Shown here piece after piece: positions 36,018 through 45,867 of a DNA stretch of 64,000 nt (within the stretch, counting starts at the first letter, position 1; each line of letters begins with the position of its first letter). Under the pieces are notes generated by a model. The model saw only the letters and a list, made by a program, of their open reading frames with translations. It had not been told where the DNA came from and did no database searches. The stretch spans positions 142,188-206,187 of the forward strand of contig QCFD01000001.1 of assembly GCA_003278445.1 (NCBI GenBank), given 5' to 3'. Made by a program: the position numbers and the translations under genes. The stretch is from Prochlorococcus sp. AG-363-B05 (lineage in GTDB: Bacteria; Cyanobacteriota; Cyanobacteriia; PCC-6307; Cyanobiaceae).

Positions 36018-36908
36018 TTAAATAACCTTGCTTAAGATCATGCCAAGAAGTAATAAGCTGCCAATCCTTACTTGGTTGCTGAAATGTAACCCAGAAGTCT
36101 TAATACCTTTCGATCTTGAACTTAATAAGAAAATCTCTCTTTGCATTCCTAAAGTCGATATCAACCAAAAAGGCCAAAATATCAAGCCTAAATTTGCTTT
36201 GAAAGCAGAAATAGCCATGAAAAAGCTAGTTAGAAAGTAGCAAAAAGAAACTGCTTTTATTGACTTTCTTCCGAGACTGATTGCACTACTGTTTAGACCA
36301 ATTGCTTTGTCATCAATCTCATCTGCCATTGCATAAACAGTATCAAAGCCAAAAGTCCAAAAAATTGTTGCTAGCCAACAAAATAGTAATGTTATCCCTC
36401 CTGATAAAGAGGATTCACTTGCCGCCCAAGGGATTAAAACTGAAAAACCCCAGCAAATAGAAAGAATTAGTTGGGGATATTTAAACCATCTTTTGGCAGA
36501 AGGATATAAAACAATAAAAGGTAGTGATAAAGATGCAAGTTGAAGGCATAAATTTCTACTATTTATTGGGATTAAAAGAACGATAAAAAGACTAAGCAAT
36601 AACATTAAAGTTAGTAGTATCCATGCAGTCTTAAGAGACACGGAACCTTTTGCTAAGGGCCTTTCTTTTGTTCGTTTGACTTTCTTATCAAATTGTCGAT
36701 CCCAAATATCATTGGCAATGCATCCTGCACCGCTTACAAATAAGCCACCTAAAATCACCAAACCCAAAAGCATTGTGGAGGGTGGTCCTGCTGGGGTTAA
36801 CCAAAGAGACCATCCAGCAGGAATGAGAAGTATCAATCTTCCACTTGGTTTATTCCATCTAAGAAGTTGAAAATAACATCTAATTTTTTGTGTAAGAAGA
36901 TTACTCAC
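36018..36908 (-). CDS. ubiA: 4-hydroxybenzoate polyprenyltransferase (UbiA family), plastoquinone route
   Basis: This enzyme attaches the solanesyl chain to 4-hydroxybenzoate, the first membrane step of plastoquinone synthesis in cyanobacteria. The 296-residue protein has about eight membrane segments. The prenyl-diphosphate site NDIWDRQFDKKVKRTKERPLAKGS (about 66-89) and the second Asp site YAMADEIDDKAIGLNSSAISLG (about 190-211) match the UbiA branch, distinct from ChlG and CtaB in the same window. Same strand as the S66 peptidase; divergent from ppx. Confidence 0.93.
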   Translation of the reverse strand: MSNLLTQKIRCYFQLLRWNKPSGRLILLIPAGWSLWLTPAGPPSTMLLGLVILGGLFVSGAGCIANDIWDRQFDKKVKRTKERPLAKGSVSLKTAWILLTLMLLLSLFIVLLIPINSRNLCLQLASLSLPFIVLYPSAKRWFKYPQLILSICWGFSVLIPWAASESSLSGGITLLFCWLATIFWTFGFDTVYAMADEIDDKAIGLNSSAISLGRKSIKAVSFCYFLTSFFMAISAFKANLGLIFWPFWLISTLGMQREIFLLSSRSKGIKTSGLHFSNQVRIGSLLLLGMILSKVI

Positions 36909-36997
36909 GAAGATTTAAGTTGATAATCATTTATGTGGTCTTCTCAATAGGGTGCTGAGGATGTCAGAGTATTGAGGTTAAACCTACATACACATAT

Positions 36998-38632
36998 ATG
37001 TTAGGTGACTCAATAAATAATTCCTTTCAAGGGAATTCTATTGAATTAGATCTTGGAGAAAATCAAGATACTGAACCATGTCGTGTGGCAACAATTGATA
37101 TTGGGACCAACTCAACTCATTTATTGATTGCAAAGCTTGAGCCCAAATTAAATACTTTTAGTATTGAACTTGCAGAAAAATCAACAACAAGACTAGGAGA
37201 AAGAGACCCTGATACTGGAGAGCTGACATCTCTAGCAATGAATAGGGCTTTTTCAACATTGAAAAGGTTTAAGGATTTATCAGAAAGTTATAAAGTTGAG
37301 AGTCTTATTATCGCTGCAACAAGTGCGGTTAGAGAAGCACCCAATGGACAAGTTTTTATATCTGAAATAAAAAAGAAGATAGGTTTAGATGTTGAATTGA
37401 TAAGCGGAGCAGAAGAAGCAAGATTGATTTATTTAGGCGTACTTTCAGGAATGAAATTTGGAAGTAAGCCCCATCTTGTTCTTGATATTGGGGGAGGTTC
37501 GACGGAATTAATCCTTGGTGATAGTTCTGAAGCAAGAGCATTAACAAGTACAAAGATTGGAGCAGTAAGATTACAAAGAGAATTTATTAAAAAAGATCCA
37601 ATTTCCTCTCAGACTGAATTGTTTTTAAGGTCATTTATAAGAGGATCTATGGAGTCTGCAATTGATAAAGTATCTAAAAGGATTGAAGTAGGAGAGAAAC
37701 CTGTTCTAGTCGCAACTAGTGGAACTGCTATGGCTATTGGAACATTAATCTCTAATAAAGAAAATCATGTTCAATCAAAATTACATGGATATAAAATTTC
37801 CAAAAATAATTTAGATAGCATTGTTAGTCAATTAATAAAAATGACACCTAATGAAAGGAGTAATTTGCCCTCATTAAGTGAAAGAAGATCTGAGATTATT
37901 GTTCCAGGAGCTTTGATTCTACAAACTATAATGGCAATGGTTAATGTTAATGAAATTGTTTTAAGTGAAAGAGCTCTTCGCGAAGGATTAGTAGTTGATT
38001 GGATGTGTCGAAATCATTATTTAAAAGATCAATTGAGCTTTCAAGGATCAATAAGAGAAAGAACTGTTATTCATCAATCTAGAAGATTTGGTGTTAATTC
38101 AAAAAGATCAAAAAGAGTATCAGAATTTGCGCTTACTTTTTATGATCAGACTAAAGGTATTTTGCATAATGATAATGGTGAAGGTAGAGATCTTTTATGG
38201 GCAGCAGCTAGACTTCATGCTTGTGGAAAGCATATCAATATAAGTGCCTATCATAAGCATTCATGGTATTTAATAAGAAATGGAGAACTCTTAGGATACT
38301 CCCATTCTGAGCACTTAATGGTCGCCGCTATCGCCAGGTATCATAGGAAAAGCCTTCCAAAAAAAAGACATGAAGCTTGGCAATTATTAATTGATGAGAG
38401 TCAAAAAAGATTGGTGAGTGATATGTCTTTGATTCTCAGACTTTCATGCGCTTTGGATAGAAGGCCAGACCCTTTGATATCAAATCTTGTTATTGAAGCT
38501 AAGGATGAAAAAGTTGATATTGATTTAATTCCTAATGATTTAGGGCAGAATTTAGATCTTGAGAAATGGAGCTTAAATAAGGTCTTTTTACTAGTTAAGA
38601 AAATCAAAGGTGTCGATATAAATATTATTTAA
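36998..38632 (+). CDS. ppx: Exopolyphosphatase (Ppx/GppA family)
   Basis: Ppx releases phosphate from polyphosphate ends; GppA homologues also hydrolyse pppGpp. The 544-residue protein has the actin-like ATPase fold at its N-terminus, with the phosphate loops VATIDIGTNSTHLLIAKL (about 31-48) and LVLDIGGGSTELILGD (about 160-175) and the catalytic Glu in AATSAVREAPNG. The second half is the HD-like domain (about 350-480; LWAAARLHACGKHINISAYHKHS). Its TAA lies inside a 38-bp palindrome shared with the convergent RodZ-like gene. Confidence 0.94.
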   Translation: MLGDSINNSFQGNSIELDLGENQDTEPCRVATIDIGTNSTHLLIAKLEPKLNTFSIELAEKSTTRLGERDPDTGELTSLAMNRAFSTLKRFKDLSESYKVESLIIAATSAVREAPNGQVFISEIKKKIGLDVELISGAEEARLIYLGVLSGMKFGSKPHLVLDIGGGSTELILGDSSEARALTSTKIGAVRLQREFIKKDPISSQTELFLRSFIRGSMESAIDKVSKRIEVGEKPVLVATSGTAMAIGTLISNKENHVQSKLHGYKISKNNLDSIVSQLIKMTPNERSNLPSLSERRSEIIVPGALILQTIMAMVNVNEIVLSERALREGLVVDWMCRNHYLKDQLSFQGSIRERTVIHQSRRFGVNSKRSKRVSEFALTFYDQTKGILHNDNGEGRDLLWAAARLHACGKHINISAYHKHSWYLIRNGELLGYSHSEHLMVAAIARYHRKSLPKKRHEAWQLLIDESQKRLVSDMSLILRLSCALDRRPDPLISNLVIEAKDEKVDIDLIPNDLGQNLDLEKWSLNKVFLLVKKIKGVDINII

Positions 38633-38656
38633 AATATATATTTTAAATAATATTTA
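38619..38656. terminator. 38-bp perfect palindrome between convergent genes
   Basis: TAAATATTATTTAAAATAT is followed at once by its exact reverse complement, with no loop bases. Both convergent stop codons lie inside: TAA of ppx at 38630-38632 and TAA of the RodZ-like gene at 38643-38645 (minus). As RNA it would form a long A-U stem at the end of either message. It lacks the GC-rich stem of a classical terminator, so it may act as a weak bidirectional terminator or 3'-end protector; that is inference. Confidence 0.6.
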
Positions 38657-39131
38657 ATAAAAATACTTCACTTCTCTGGAGATTAATAGACTCATTTTGA
38701 GTATTTTCAATATATTTTAATACCATAATTGATGTAAGCAATCCTAACGTCCCAGATAAAAGTACCATGCTAAATGGATTAATATTTTTATTTTTTCTAG
38801 GACCATCTTTCTTAATTAAAGGGTTGAATTTAGTCTCATCCTTTTTGTTTTCATTAAGTTCTTCAAGAATAAAGCTTGTATCTAGGTTCAATTTCTCTGC
38901 TATTCGCCTAACCATTGCTCTAATAAAAACTTTTTCAGGAAGTGATTTTTCATCTCCTTCTTCAAGTGCAATTAGTTGTTCTTTAGCAATTCTAAGTGAT
39001 GAGGATAAATCCTCCACTGAAAGATTTCTTCCTTGTCGAGCCTCTTTAAGAAACTCACCAACTTTTTGTAATGGGGACTTTTTATTTGCGATAGGGAAAT
39101 TATCGCTTTTTTTTCCTTCACTTTGTTCCAA
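38643..39131 (-). CDS. RodZ-like helix-turn-helix membrane protein
   Basis: A 162-residue protein with an N-terminal Cro/RodZ-type helix-turn-helix (HTH_25; VGEFLKEARQGRNLSVEDLSSSLRIAKEQLIALEEGDEKSLPEKVFIRAMVRRIAEKLNLD, about 25-85), a Lys-rich linker and one membrane segment (about 119-140, MVLLSGTLGLLTSIMVLKYIE). RodZ links MreB to the membrane in rod-shaped cells. Here the periplasmic domain is all but absent (about 20 residues), so this is a minimal form. DNA binding is possible but not implied, since RodZ uses this domain to bind MreB. Confidence 0.8.
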   Translation of the reverse strand: MEQSEGKKSDNFPIANKKSPLQKVGEFLKEARQGRNLSVEDLSSSLRIAKEQLIALEEGDEKSLPEKVFIRAMVRRIAEKLNLDTSFILEELNENKKDETKFNPLIKKDGPRKNKNINPFSMVLLSGTLGLLTSIMVLKYIENTQNESINLQRSEVFLLNII

Positions 39132-39249
39132 GTAAAAACCTTTGATGTATTGAATTTATTCTAAAGGGTTTGTAAAGGAATTTATTTTTATAAGATCATT
39201 TATCTATATCATTGAATCTTTTTGAAAATTGGTCTTCATTTATATCACT

Positions 39250-40002
39250 TTAGCTAGGCCTAAATAAATGAGAATGTGTTGGATCATAAAGTTTTGATCT
39301 GTTATTTCCGATCCTTAATGTTGGACTGATTATATATAAAGTGGTTCTGATTAATTTTTTTTCTTTAGAGATCTTAGCCATTTTACTTAAAGGTATAACT
39401 TTTACCCACTCATCTGGCCAAGAGATTCTATGTGCAATAGCTACAGGTGTATCTGCAGGATAATACTTTATAAGTATGGATTGTACTTCTTCTATATGTC
39501 TTGCACTTAAGTAAAGACATAAAGAAGATTGAATGGATGCAAGCTTCTCAAGGCTTTCTTTTTGTGGCTTACCTGTCCTGCCATCTGCTCTGCTAAGTAT
39601 TATCGTTTGGGTTAGATTTGGAATTGTTAGTTCGAAGCCTAAAGTTGCGGCAGTTGCTTGATATGCACTTACTCCAGGAATAATCTCTACTTTAATTCCT
39701 GCATCATTTAATCTGCAAATTTGTTCTGATATCGCTCCATATAAGCAAGGATCACCATCGTGAAGACGAACAACTTTCTTGCCCTCCTTATGTCTTTTTA
39801 TTAGCACATGAATTATCTCTTCTAGAGTTAATGAACTTGTCTTTATTTTTTCACAATGATCTTTAGCAAGATTTGTTATTTGTATTGGAATTAGAGAATC
39901 TGTCCAAACTAAAACATCAGCTTTTTTTATCTTTTCTTGAGCTCTTATTGTCATTAAGTCTAAAGCACCTGGACCAGCTCCTACAATTGAAATCTGATTC
40001 AT
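39250..40002 (-). CDS. cobM: Precorrin-4 C11-methyltransferase
   Basis: CobM/CbiF methylates C-11 of the corrin ring during cobalamin synthesis. The 250-residue tetrapyrrole methyltransferase has the SAM motif start [18 protein letters not shown] (about 4-21), [17 protein letters not shown] (about 78-94) and [18 protein letters not shown] (about 104-121). It overlaps the lgt stop by four bases (39999-40002) on the same strand. With the CobT-like gene near 17 kb it shows that the organism makes a corrinoid. Confidence 0.93.
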   Translation of the reverse strand: MNQISIVGAGPGALDLMTIRAQEKIKKADVLVWTDSLIPIQITNLAKDHCEKIKTSSLTLEEIIHVLIKRHKEGKKVVRLHDGDPCLYGAISEQICRLNDAGIKVEIIPGVSAYQATAATLGFELTIPNLTQTIILSRADGRTGKPQKESLEKLASIQSSLCLYLSARHIEEVQSILIKYYPADTPVAIAHRISWPDEWVKVIPLSKMAKISKEKKLIRTTLYIISPTLRIGNNRSKLYDPTHSHLFRPS

Positions 40003-40913
40003 TTATTTCTCCCATTAATTAAAGAAGGATCAGGAAGTGCTTTTTTAGAAATATAAATTCTCCATATCCCTAATAAACCTAAACTCATTAAAAATAAGCT
40101 AATTACTTGTGCCATTCGAAGCCCTCCCTCGCAAAAAGGAGGAACTCCAACTAAGCAGAGAGGGTCTATTCTTAAGGCTTCTATCCAAACTCTTCCTAAG
40201 CTGTAGCTTATTAAATAAATGCAACTTAAGGTGCCAGAGGGTAGGCTGATTTGATTTTTCTTTGATTTCAAAAAAAGATAAATTAGTATTCCAAATACAA
40301 AAATATTCCATATAGATTCATAAAGAAAGGTAGGGTGAAAATAATTTTGTGCGGAGAATATTGTTGGTCTAAATTCATAAGGTATAAATAATTTCCACGG
40401 TAAGTTTGTGGGAATACCAAAAGCTTCGTTATTAAAAAAGTTACCCCATCTTCCGATTGCCTGTCCTAATGCAACTGAAGGAACTAGTACATCAATAACA
40501 TTCCAAAAAGATTCTCTACGCCAACGGCAAAAAAATATTATGGATAATGTTCCCATTATTAGAGCTCCATGAATTGCAATTCCTCCTCCCCATATTTCTA
40601 TAGCAGTAGGAATAGGTATATTAAAGTTTAAAAAATTAATTGAACTCCAGAAATTCTTACCGGTATAGTTTCTCCATTCAAATGCTACATAATAAAGTCT
40701 TGCTCCGATTACTGATGCCAGAACCAGAATAGGAAGCAAATCATTTATTAGACTTTTTTTTAAACCTTTTTCTCGGGCTAATTCGCCTGATAAATTAAGC
40801 CCTACCAAAACTGAAATAGCTATCAATAATCCATACCACCTTAATGAAAAAGGACCAAGTTGAAACAACTCCGGCCCAGGTGATCTAAGCGCTATAAATA
40901 TATTTTCCATCAA
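39999..40913 (-). CDS. lgt: Prolipoprotein diacylglyceryl transferase
   Basis: Lgt moves diacylglycerol from phosphatidylglycerol to the lipobox Cys of preprolipoproteins. The 304-residue protein has seven membrane segments and the diagnostic [13 protein letters not shown] (about 156-168), plus an earlier [13 protein letters not shown] with the conserved Tyr/Arg. Its stop overlaps cobM's start, and it lies 10 bases downstream of petA, so petC-petA-lgt-cobM may form one transcript. Substrates in this window would be the lipoproteins at 15.5 and 17.9 kb. Confidence 0.95.
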   Translation of the reverse strand: MMENIFIALRSPGPELFQLGPFSLRWYGLLIAISVLVGLNLSGELAREKGLKKSLINDLLPILVLASVIGARLYYVAFEWRNYTGKNFWSSINFLNFNIPIPTAIEIWGGGIAIHGALIMGTLSIIFFCRWRRESFWNVIDVLVPSVALGQAIGRWGNFFNNEAFGIPTNLPWKLFIPYEFRPTIFSAQNYFHPTFLYESIWNIFVFGILIYLFLKSKKNQISLPSGTLSCIYLISYSLGRVWIEALRIDPLCLVGVPPFCEGGLRMAQVISLFLMSLGLLGIWRIYISKKALPDPSLINGRNK

Positions 40914-40923
40914 TTATTTTAAT

Positions 40924-41889
40924 TTATATTCCTTCAGCAGCTTGTACTTTCTCTACTTGTTTCTTTTTGAGAACAAGCATTATTTGTGATAACCCAACTC
41001 CTATAAAGAAAATAATCATGCCAATAACTCTTGCTTTACTCTGTAAAACAATTTCTTTATCAAGTTGACCAAAACCTCCAACATTAGGATCTTCAGTTAA
41101 TTTTGTACCTTTCTCAATTGTGTCACCTTCTTTTATTAATAATGAAGTTCCAGCAGGAAGGTTTTCAGTAAAACTTTCTCCTTTTTCATTACTTAGATTA
41201 ATTGTTTGTGTTCCATCTTCGTTTGTTCCTATTGAAGTTATTGTCCCTGAATTTGTTGCAGTAAACAAATTGTTATTGCTCTTTTCACCAGTTGGATAAA
41301 CTTGACCTCTTCCCCTATTCCCTCCTATATGAATTGAATACTTTCCAAAATGATAATCGCTGTCTTTTCTAGGATCAGGTGATAAGACAGGGAAGACAAT
41401 CTCTCTGTTTTGATCCCCAGGTAAAGGACCTACTAAAATAATATTTTCTTGTTCCTCGCTGTATTGGGTGAAGTAAACACCTTGTGTCTCTTCTTTTATC
41501 TCATCAGTCCATCTTTCTTGAGGAGCAAGCTTAAATCCATCTGGAAGCATTACAACGGCTCCAACTTGGAGAGGAACTTTGCTTCCATCAGCTCCAATCT
41601 CTTGTAGGTCCTTTTTATAAGGTATTTCTACGACTGTTTTGAAAACACTATCAGCAGCAACTGCCTGAGGAACTTCAGCTCTTGTTGGCATACTTGCTAC
41701 ATGACAATTAGCGCAAACAATTTTCCCAGTGGCCTCTCTAGGATTTTCAAATTTTTGTTGAGCCCAAAACGGGTATGCCCAAGTTGGTTGAGGAATTAAA
41801 AATATTGAAAACCCTATAAGAACTGAAAAGAGAAAGATTTTTAATGAACGACTCATGGTTTTAGAAATGGTATTGAAGTTTTTTTTCAT
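40924..41889 (-). CDS. petA: Cytochrome f (b6f complex)
   Basis: Cytochrome f passes electrons from the Rieske protein to plastocyanin or cytochrome c6. The 321-residue precursor has a signal peptide ending TWA; the mature protein begins YPFWAQQ, whose Tyr is the unusual axial haem ligand. CANCH (about 59-63) binds haem c. A C-terminal membrane segment (about 287-306) anchors it, with a basic stromal tail. petC lies 7 bases upstream on the same strand, the usual petCA order. Confidence 0.98.
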   Translation of the reverse strand: MKKNFNTISKTMSRSLKIFLFSVLIGFSIFLIPQPTWAYPFWAQQKFENPREATGKIVCANCHVASMPTRAEVPQAVAADSVFKTVVEIPYKKDLQEIGADGSKVPLQVGAVVMLPDGFKLAPQERWTDEIKEETQGVYFTQYSEEQENIILVGPLPGDQNREIVFPVLSPDPRKDSDYHFGKYSIHIGGNRGRGQVYPTGEKSNNNLFTATNSGTITSIGTNEDGTQTINLSNEKGESFTENLPAGTSLLIKEGDTIEKGTKLTEDPNVGGFGQLDKEIVLQSKARVIGMIIFFIGVGLSQIMLVLKKKQVEKVQAAEGI

Positions 41890-41896
41890 TTATTTA

Positions 41897-42433
41897 TCAT
41901 CCCCACCAAGGATCAGTACCAGTCCGAAAATCAGTTTCTGTCCACTGACTTACTAGCACTTGATCATCCTCAACTGATACATGAGCTATCGCTAAAGATA
42001 GAGGAGCTGGTCCTCTTACAACTTTTCCTGTGGAATCGTATTGACTTCCATGACATGGACACATGTATTTATTTGCTCCGCTATTCCATGGCACTACACA
42101 ACCAAGGTGAGTACAAATCGCATTAATTCCGTAACTGGTAATTGCATCTTCACCCTCAACTATTAGGTAGGTTGGATCACCTTTAAGTCCTTGTACCAAA
42201 CTTCTATCACCAACTGGATGAGTTGATAGCCAACCACTTGCACTTACATTATTTCCTAACTCATCTTTTGCATTCGTTCCACCACCACCACCACCAGCCC
42301 TATAAGGAGTGAAGTATTGAGCTACTGGATATAAAGCTCCTAAAGCAACCCCTGTAACTGTTCCAAAGGTAAGCAGATTCATGAACTGCCTTCTGCCCAT
42401 CGAGGGCACATCTGCAGTTGTCATTTGTGTCAT
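41897..42433 (-). CDS. petC: Rieske iron-sulfur protein (b6f complex)
   Basis: The 178-residue Rieske subunit carries the 2Fe-2S cluster of the b6f complex. Ligands and the disulfide are visible in [10 protein letters not shown] (about 107-116) and CPCHGSQYD (about 125-133). The N-terminus has a twin-arginine signal ([13 protein letters not shown], about 12-24) that stays as the membrane anchor, followed by a Gly-rich hinge ([12 protein letters not shown]) that lets the head swing. tatC, part of the machinery that exports it, lies about 400 bases away on the same strand. Confidence 0.98.
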   Translation of the reverse strand: MTQMTTADVPSMGRRQFMNLLTFGTVTGVALGALYPVAQYFTPYRAGGGGGGTNAKDELGNNVSASGWLSTHPVGDRSLVQGLKGDPTYLIVEGEDAITSYGINAICTHLGCVVPWNSGANKYMCPCHGSQYDSTGKVVRGPAPLSLAIAHVSVEDDQVLVSQWTETDFRTGTDPWWG

Positions 42434-42516
42434 TACAGACGTTCACCTATAAATAGATATTAGACCAGAATGGACACATAAAGGATTATTAATCTCTGCT
42501 AAGACTAGGTTTTGAA

Positions 42517-42879
42517 ATGAGTTTTGAATTTAATTCGTCAAATTCTGGTACTTCTTCTGCTTCAATTCCATTGGAAGCAGAAGAAGTAATGGAGTGCTTA
42601 AGAAGGCGCTGGGGCGTAACATATGATTTGCGATTGTTAATAAAAAGAGACCGGATATATTTGCAAATGATGTGGGGATTTTTAGAACAACAGTCTTTCC
42701 CTATCGATAAAGAGACCTTTAAAGAAAACTTAAATCGAACCTTAGAAATAATTAACCGTGCCGGCCAATCAAATTTTGTTAGAAATTGGCTGGAAAATGT
42801 TCAGGCCCAACCAAGACTAGGTAAAGCGATTACATTGACTTTGCCTATGGATCAAAGGATTGACGAATTTGTCCTTTGA
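42517..42879 (+). CDS. DUF3067 family protein
   Basis: A 120-residue soluble protein of the cyanobacterial and plastid DUF3067 family. The conserved core is EEVMECLRRRWGVTYDLRLLIKRDRIYLQMMWGFLEQQSFP (about 22-63) and FVRNWLENVQ (about 106-115 region). It is divergent from petC (83 bases) and overlaps tatC by 35 bases at their 3' ends. The persistent link with petC/tatC might mean a part in b6f or thylakoid assembly; that is inference only. Confidence 0.8.
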   Translation: MSFEFNSSNSGTSSASIPLEAEEVMECLRRRWGVTYDLRLLIKRDRIYLQMMWGFLEQQSFPIDKETFKENLNRTLEIINRAGQSNFVRNWLENVQAQPRLGKAITLTLPMDQRIDEFVL

Positions 42880-43564
42880 GATTTGTTGTTAAGGCAACTA
42901 AACCAATTCCAACAAAAAACAAAAAAGTTATCGATGTTGATAAAAGAAGCATAGTTATTGGATCAGTTGATGGGGTTAAAATAGCTCCTGCAATGGCTGA
43001 GGCCATTACTACCAATCTCCACGTAGATAACATCTTCCTCCAAGAAATTATTTCAAAGAAACCTAAAATTAATTGAAGTATTGGTAATTGGAAGGCTAAA
43101 CCAGTTGAAAGCATGAGTAGAAGTACAAAATCTAAATATTTTTCTATTGACCATAGTGGTTCAACTACATCGGCTCCATAATTTATTAGAAATCCCAAGG
43201 CTGCAGGTATCAAAGCCTTCCAAGCAAAAAGAATTCCTAAGAAAAATAAAATTGCTGAACCTGCAACTGATGGGGCTATCAAAAGCTTTTCTTTCTTAGT
43301 TAGACCTGGAAGGATGAACTTTAAAAATTGGTAAAGTATGAAAGGAAGAGAAAGAGTAAGCCCTCCATAACCTGCAACTTTTATTGAAGTAAATAAAAAT
43401 TCACCAGGTGCTACTTGTAAAAATTGTATTTTCCCAGCTGGCAACTCTAATGCTTGTACAAGTTTCCTAACAAATAACAAGCAAAAACCTGATAAAAGAA
43501 GAACTGCAATAAGACTTTTTAGGATCCTTTGACGAAGTTCTTCAAGATGATCAACTAAAGGCAT
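42845..43564 (-). CDS. tatC: Sec-independent protein translocase subunit TatC
   Basis: TatC recognises twin-arginine signals and forms the core of the Tat translocase in thylakoid and plasma membranes. The 239-residue protein has six membrane segments and the conserved start MPLVDHLEELRQRILKS, whose Glu residues bind the RR signal; VAPGEFLFTSIKVAGYGGL (about 51-69) is the first periplasmic loop. The frame is open upstream to about 43656, without an ATG, GTG or TTG. The ATG at 43564 lies inside a perfect hairpin, so the true start is uncertain. Confidence 0.93.
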   Translation of the reverse strand: MPLVDHLEELRQRILKSLIAVLLLSGFCLLFVRKLVQALELPAGKIQFLQVAPGEFLFTSIKVAGYGGLTLSLPFILYQFLKFILPGLTKKEKLLIAPSVAGSAILFFLGILFAWKALIPAALGFLINYGADVVEPLWSIEKYLDFVLLLMLSTGLAFQLPILQLILGFFEIISWRKMLSTWRLVVMASAIAGAILTPSTDPITMLLLSTSITFLFFVGIGLVALTTNLKGQIRQSFDP

Positions 43565-43583
43565 CTCAAAGGATTGAGATGCC
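43560..43583 (-). promoter_or_regulatory. Hairpin covering the tatC start codon
   Basis: In the tatC message GGCATCTCAA pairs perfectly with TTGAGATGCC around a TCCT loop. The annotated ATG is in the 3' arm. No Shine-Dalgarno lies just before this ATG. Either the hairpin hides the start codon and controls translation, or the gene begins upstream with a rare start codon and the hairpin is within coding sequence. Confidence 0.5.
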
Positions 43584-43802
43584 TCATTTGGATTAGCTTT
43601 TCCCTCGATCCTTATAGGAGGAGGAGCTTTTAAAATATTTTCGTTTTTGTTGGAGCTATTCAGGTTGATTTAGCTTAATAGCCTTATTTTAGTATTAAAT
43701 TGAGTTTGTAAGTAGTAAGTAAGAAATTTTTCTAGTTATTTTAGAAGAGATAATATAGATAAATTGTTGATGATTCGTCTATCGAGATAGAGCTAGAGTT
43801 TT
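43584..43802. other. Upstream region of tatC
   Basis: The part up to about 43656 is open in the tatC frame (reading ..APPPIRIEGKANPNEASQSFE before MPLVD) and might be its true N-terminus. It also contains a GGAGGAGGAGC run on the plus strand. The rest, to the small membrane protein ending at 43803, is AT-rich without a recognised gene; it should hold the tatC promoter. Confidence 0.4.
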
Positions 43803-44054
43803 TTACTTGTTTTTTGTTGGGTCAGGCAAAATAAAAGGAGGACAATCATTTAGTGAAGATTCACCATAACTAGCATATTCTTTATAGCCACCCATTTTCC
43901 CGTTGGTTTTCATTAAAGCGCTTGTAAATGCTAATAAAAGAAAAACTGTCGGAGCTCCAATAATTAATGCTGCTCCAAATGCATATCCAATTAAAAACTC
44001 TGGAAAAGAGTGATTACCAAGAAACTCATGCGTGCCTAGCAAAAAGTCAATCAT
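43803..44054 (-). CDS. Small single-pass membrane protein, unknown
   Basis: An 83-residue protein with a polar start (MIDFLLGTHEFLGNHSFPEF), one long hydrophobic segment (about 21-48, IGYAFGAALIIGAPTVFLLLAFTSALM) and a polar tail ending FILPDPTKNK. The layout resembles low-mass photosynthetic membrane subunits, but I cannot match it to a named one. It lies 41 bases upstream of the rqcH stop region on the same strand order and has its own ATG. A photosynthesis role is inference from form and neighbours only. Confidence 0.68.
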   Translation of the reverse strand: MIDFLLGTHEFLGNHSFPEFLIGYAFGAALIIGAPTVFLLLAFTSALMKTNGKMGGYKEYASYGESSLNDCPPFILPDPTKNK

Positions 44055-44095
44055 TTAAAACTGGTCTAATGAAGCTGATAGTAAGTCATTGAAGT

Positions 44096-45799
44096 TCACT
44101 TCTGGTGGAAATATTTCGCAGCTCTCTCAGCTTTTCCCCACAGGACCTTCCCACCCCTATGACTAACAGTTCCAGGTAAGGATCCTGATATCCTTTGTAG
44201 ATTCTCAATTGGAACCATAATTATGGGTGTAAGCTTGTTACCTTTCGCACGGCTAAAGAAAGAAGCAAGATCAGCAGCTAATTCAATATCTTTATCATCA
44301 AAAAGTCCATTGGATGATTTAAGTACAACATGGCTTCCAGGTGTCTCTTGAGCATGAAACCAAAGATCACCTTTTTTTCCTTTTTTTAGACTAATTAATT
44401 CATTTTGCCTGTTATTAGAACCTATTTGAATCTTTAGACCGCTAGGACTCTGAATTTCTCTTATCGTTGAAGCCTGTTCCTTTTTTCTATTCGATTTAAA
44501 CTTGGATGATTTTTTTTTAATGCAAATATATTCTTCTACTTCTTCTTTAAGTTCAATTATTGAATCTAGTTTATTTTTATTAGCCTCATCCTCCTCATAC
44601 ATTAATGAATCAAGGAATAACTCAAAATATTCAATATCAGATATTTTCTTCTTGTGAAATTCGACCCTATTTAGAATTGCCTCTCTAGATCTTTTTTTTC
44701 TTTTAGCTTCTTTGAATAGATTCTGAGCCTCAACTATTTGATTCTTAGTTGGGGATTTTAAAGTTAGAATATTATTAGCCTTATTTTGCATGGTTATATA
44801 TTCAGAAATATTTTTAATTAGTAATCTCTGCGCTTCTAGTTTTCTTGTTTCATCATCTTTTGACTTTTGGAGATCATATTTTAATTTTTCTCTAATAGAA
44901 TATATCTTTCTATCTATAATTTTATTTGAATAATATATACCAAGACTAAGACCAATTTTTGTATTCTCAACCGTCGAGTTTACTTCTCCCCAGACTACAA
45001 AATCAGTTGGACCATTGAAATTGATAGTGTAATTATTATTCTCAACATCTATTAGCCACTTCGTCCATCTTTCATATATTGCTTCCCATGTTTTTAATTC
45101 AATACTTGTTACAGATTGATTGATTATATAATTTGCGTCATTGTAATTATTGCCTGCAACTTGTAATGTTAGAGCTGGACTTATTCCTTGATAAGTATCT
45201 TTAAGGCAATTCTTGAATGTTGATGGAACCAAGCATATATTCTCTTTCCATGTTTGAAATGATTCAGAGATTTTAGGGACTAATCCTTTAAGAACTGGAG
45301 GGGATTTGTAAATATCTCCAGTCCCTATTGGCCTTAGTCTTGAGTGGTTTTCTTTTATTTGTTTCCCAAGAGCAACTACTTTGCTTGATCTGTCTAAAAG
45401 TAAAATATTACTGTGTCTACCCATCAACTCGACTACAACTTCTTTCTCAATTTCTTTACCAGGTCTGCTAGAGAATTGAAATCTTACTATTCTTTCAAAC
45501 CCAGTTTGTCCTATCTTTACTAAAGCTAAATTGACTAATAAATGTTTTAGTTGTTTCGCTAATGTACTTTTTTCACCATATCTTTTTGGAGGTGGTATTT
45601 CTACAATTCTTGGCGACTCAGCAAGCCAACTAATCTCAATCCATGTAAGTTTTTCAAGTGTTCTAAATCCTAATTGAAGAGTATGTGAATCAATTTGCTG
45701 TGCATTTTCAAATCTACTTGGAACTATGTCTTGGTTAAGTTCAAAAACAACCGCTTTAAGGGTTGTTAAGTCCATTATTTGAATTGGAGCTTTGTTCAT
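44096..45799 (-). CDS. rqcH: RqcH/NFACT-family ribosome quality-control protein
   Basis: A 567-residue NFACT protein (often called fibronectin-binding protein A). In bacteria RqcH binds split 50S subunits blocked by nascent chain and tRNA and adds a C-terminal Ala tail for degradation. Domains in order: NFACT-N (about 1-220) with the family motif ELMGRHSNILLLDRSS, whose Asp-Arg pair (about 136-137) binds tRNA; a coiled coil (about 300-400); and the C-terminal NFACT-R domain (about 440-555; GDLWFHAQETPGSHVVLKSS). It diverges from gmk. Confidence 0.92.
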   Translation of the reverse strand: MNKAPIQIMDLTTLKAVVFELNQDIVPSRFENAQQIDSHTLQLGFRTLEKLTWIEISWLAESPRIVEIPPPKRYGEKSTLAKQLKHLLVNLALVKIGQTGFERIVRFQFSSRPGKEIEKEVVVELMGRHSNILLLDRSSKVVALGKQIKENHSRLRPIGTGDIYKSPPVLKGLVPKISESFQTWKENICLVPSTFKNCLKDTYQGISPALTLQVAGNNYNDANYIINQSVTSIELKTWEAIYERWTKWLIDVENNNYTINFNGPTDFVVWGEVNSTVENTKIGLSLGIYYSNKIIDRKIYSIREKLKYDLQKSKDDETRKLEAQRLLIKNISEYITMQNKANNILTLKSPTKNQIVEAQNLFKEAKRKKRSREAILNRVEFHKKKISDIEYFELFLDSLMYEEDEANKNKLDSIIELKEEVEEYICIKKKSSKFKSNRKKEQASTIREIQSPSGLKIQIGSNNRQNELISLKKGKKGDLWFHAQETPGSHVVLKSSNGLFDDKDIELAADLASFFSRAKGNKLTPIIMVPIENLQRISGSLPGTVSHRGGKVLWGKAERAAKYFHQK

Positions 45800-45867
45800 T
45801 TATCATCCTTTTAACTTTATAAATAACGTAATCAACCTTTAGTAGGTAAATTAGATAGGATTTAATT

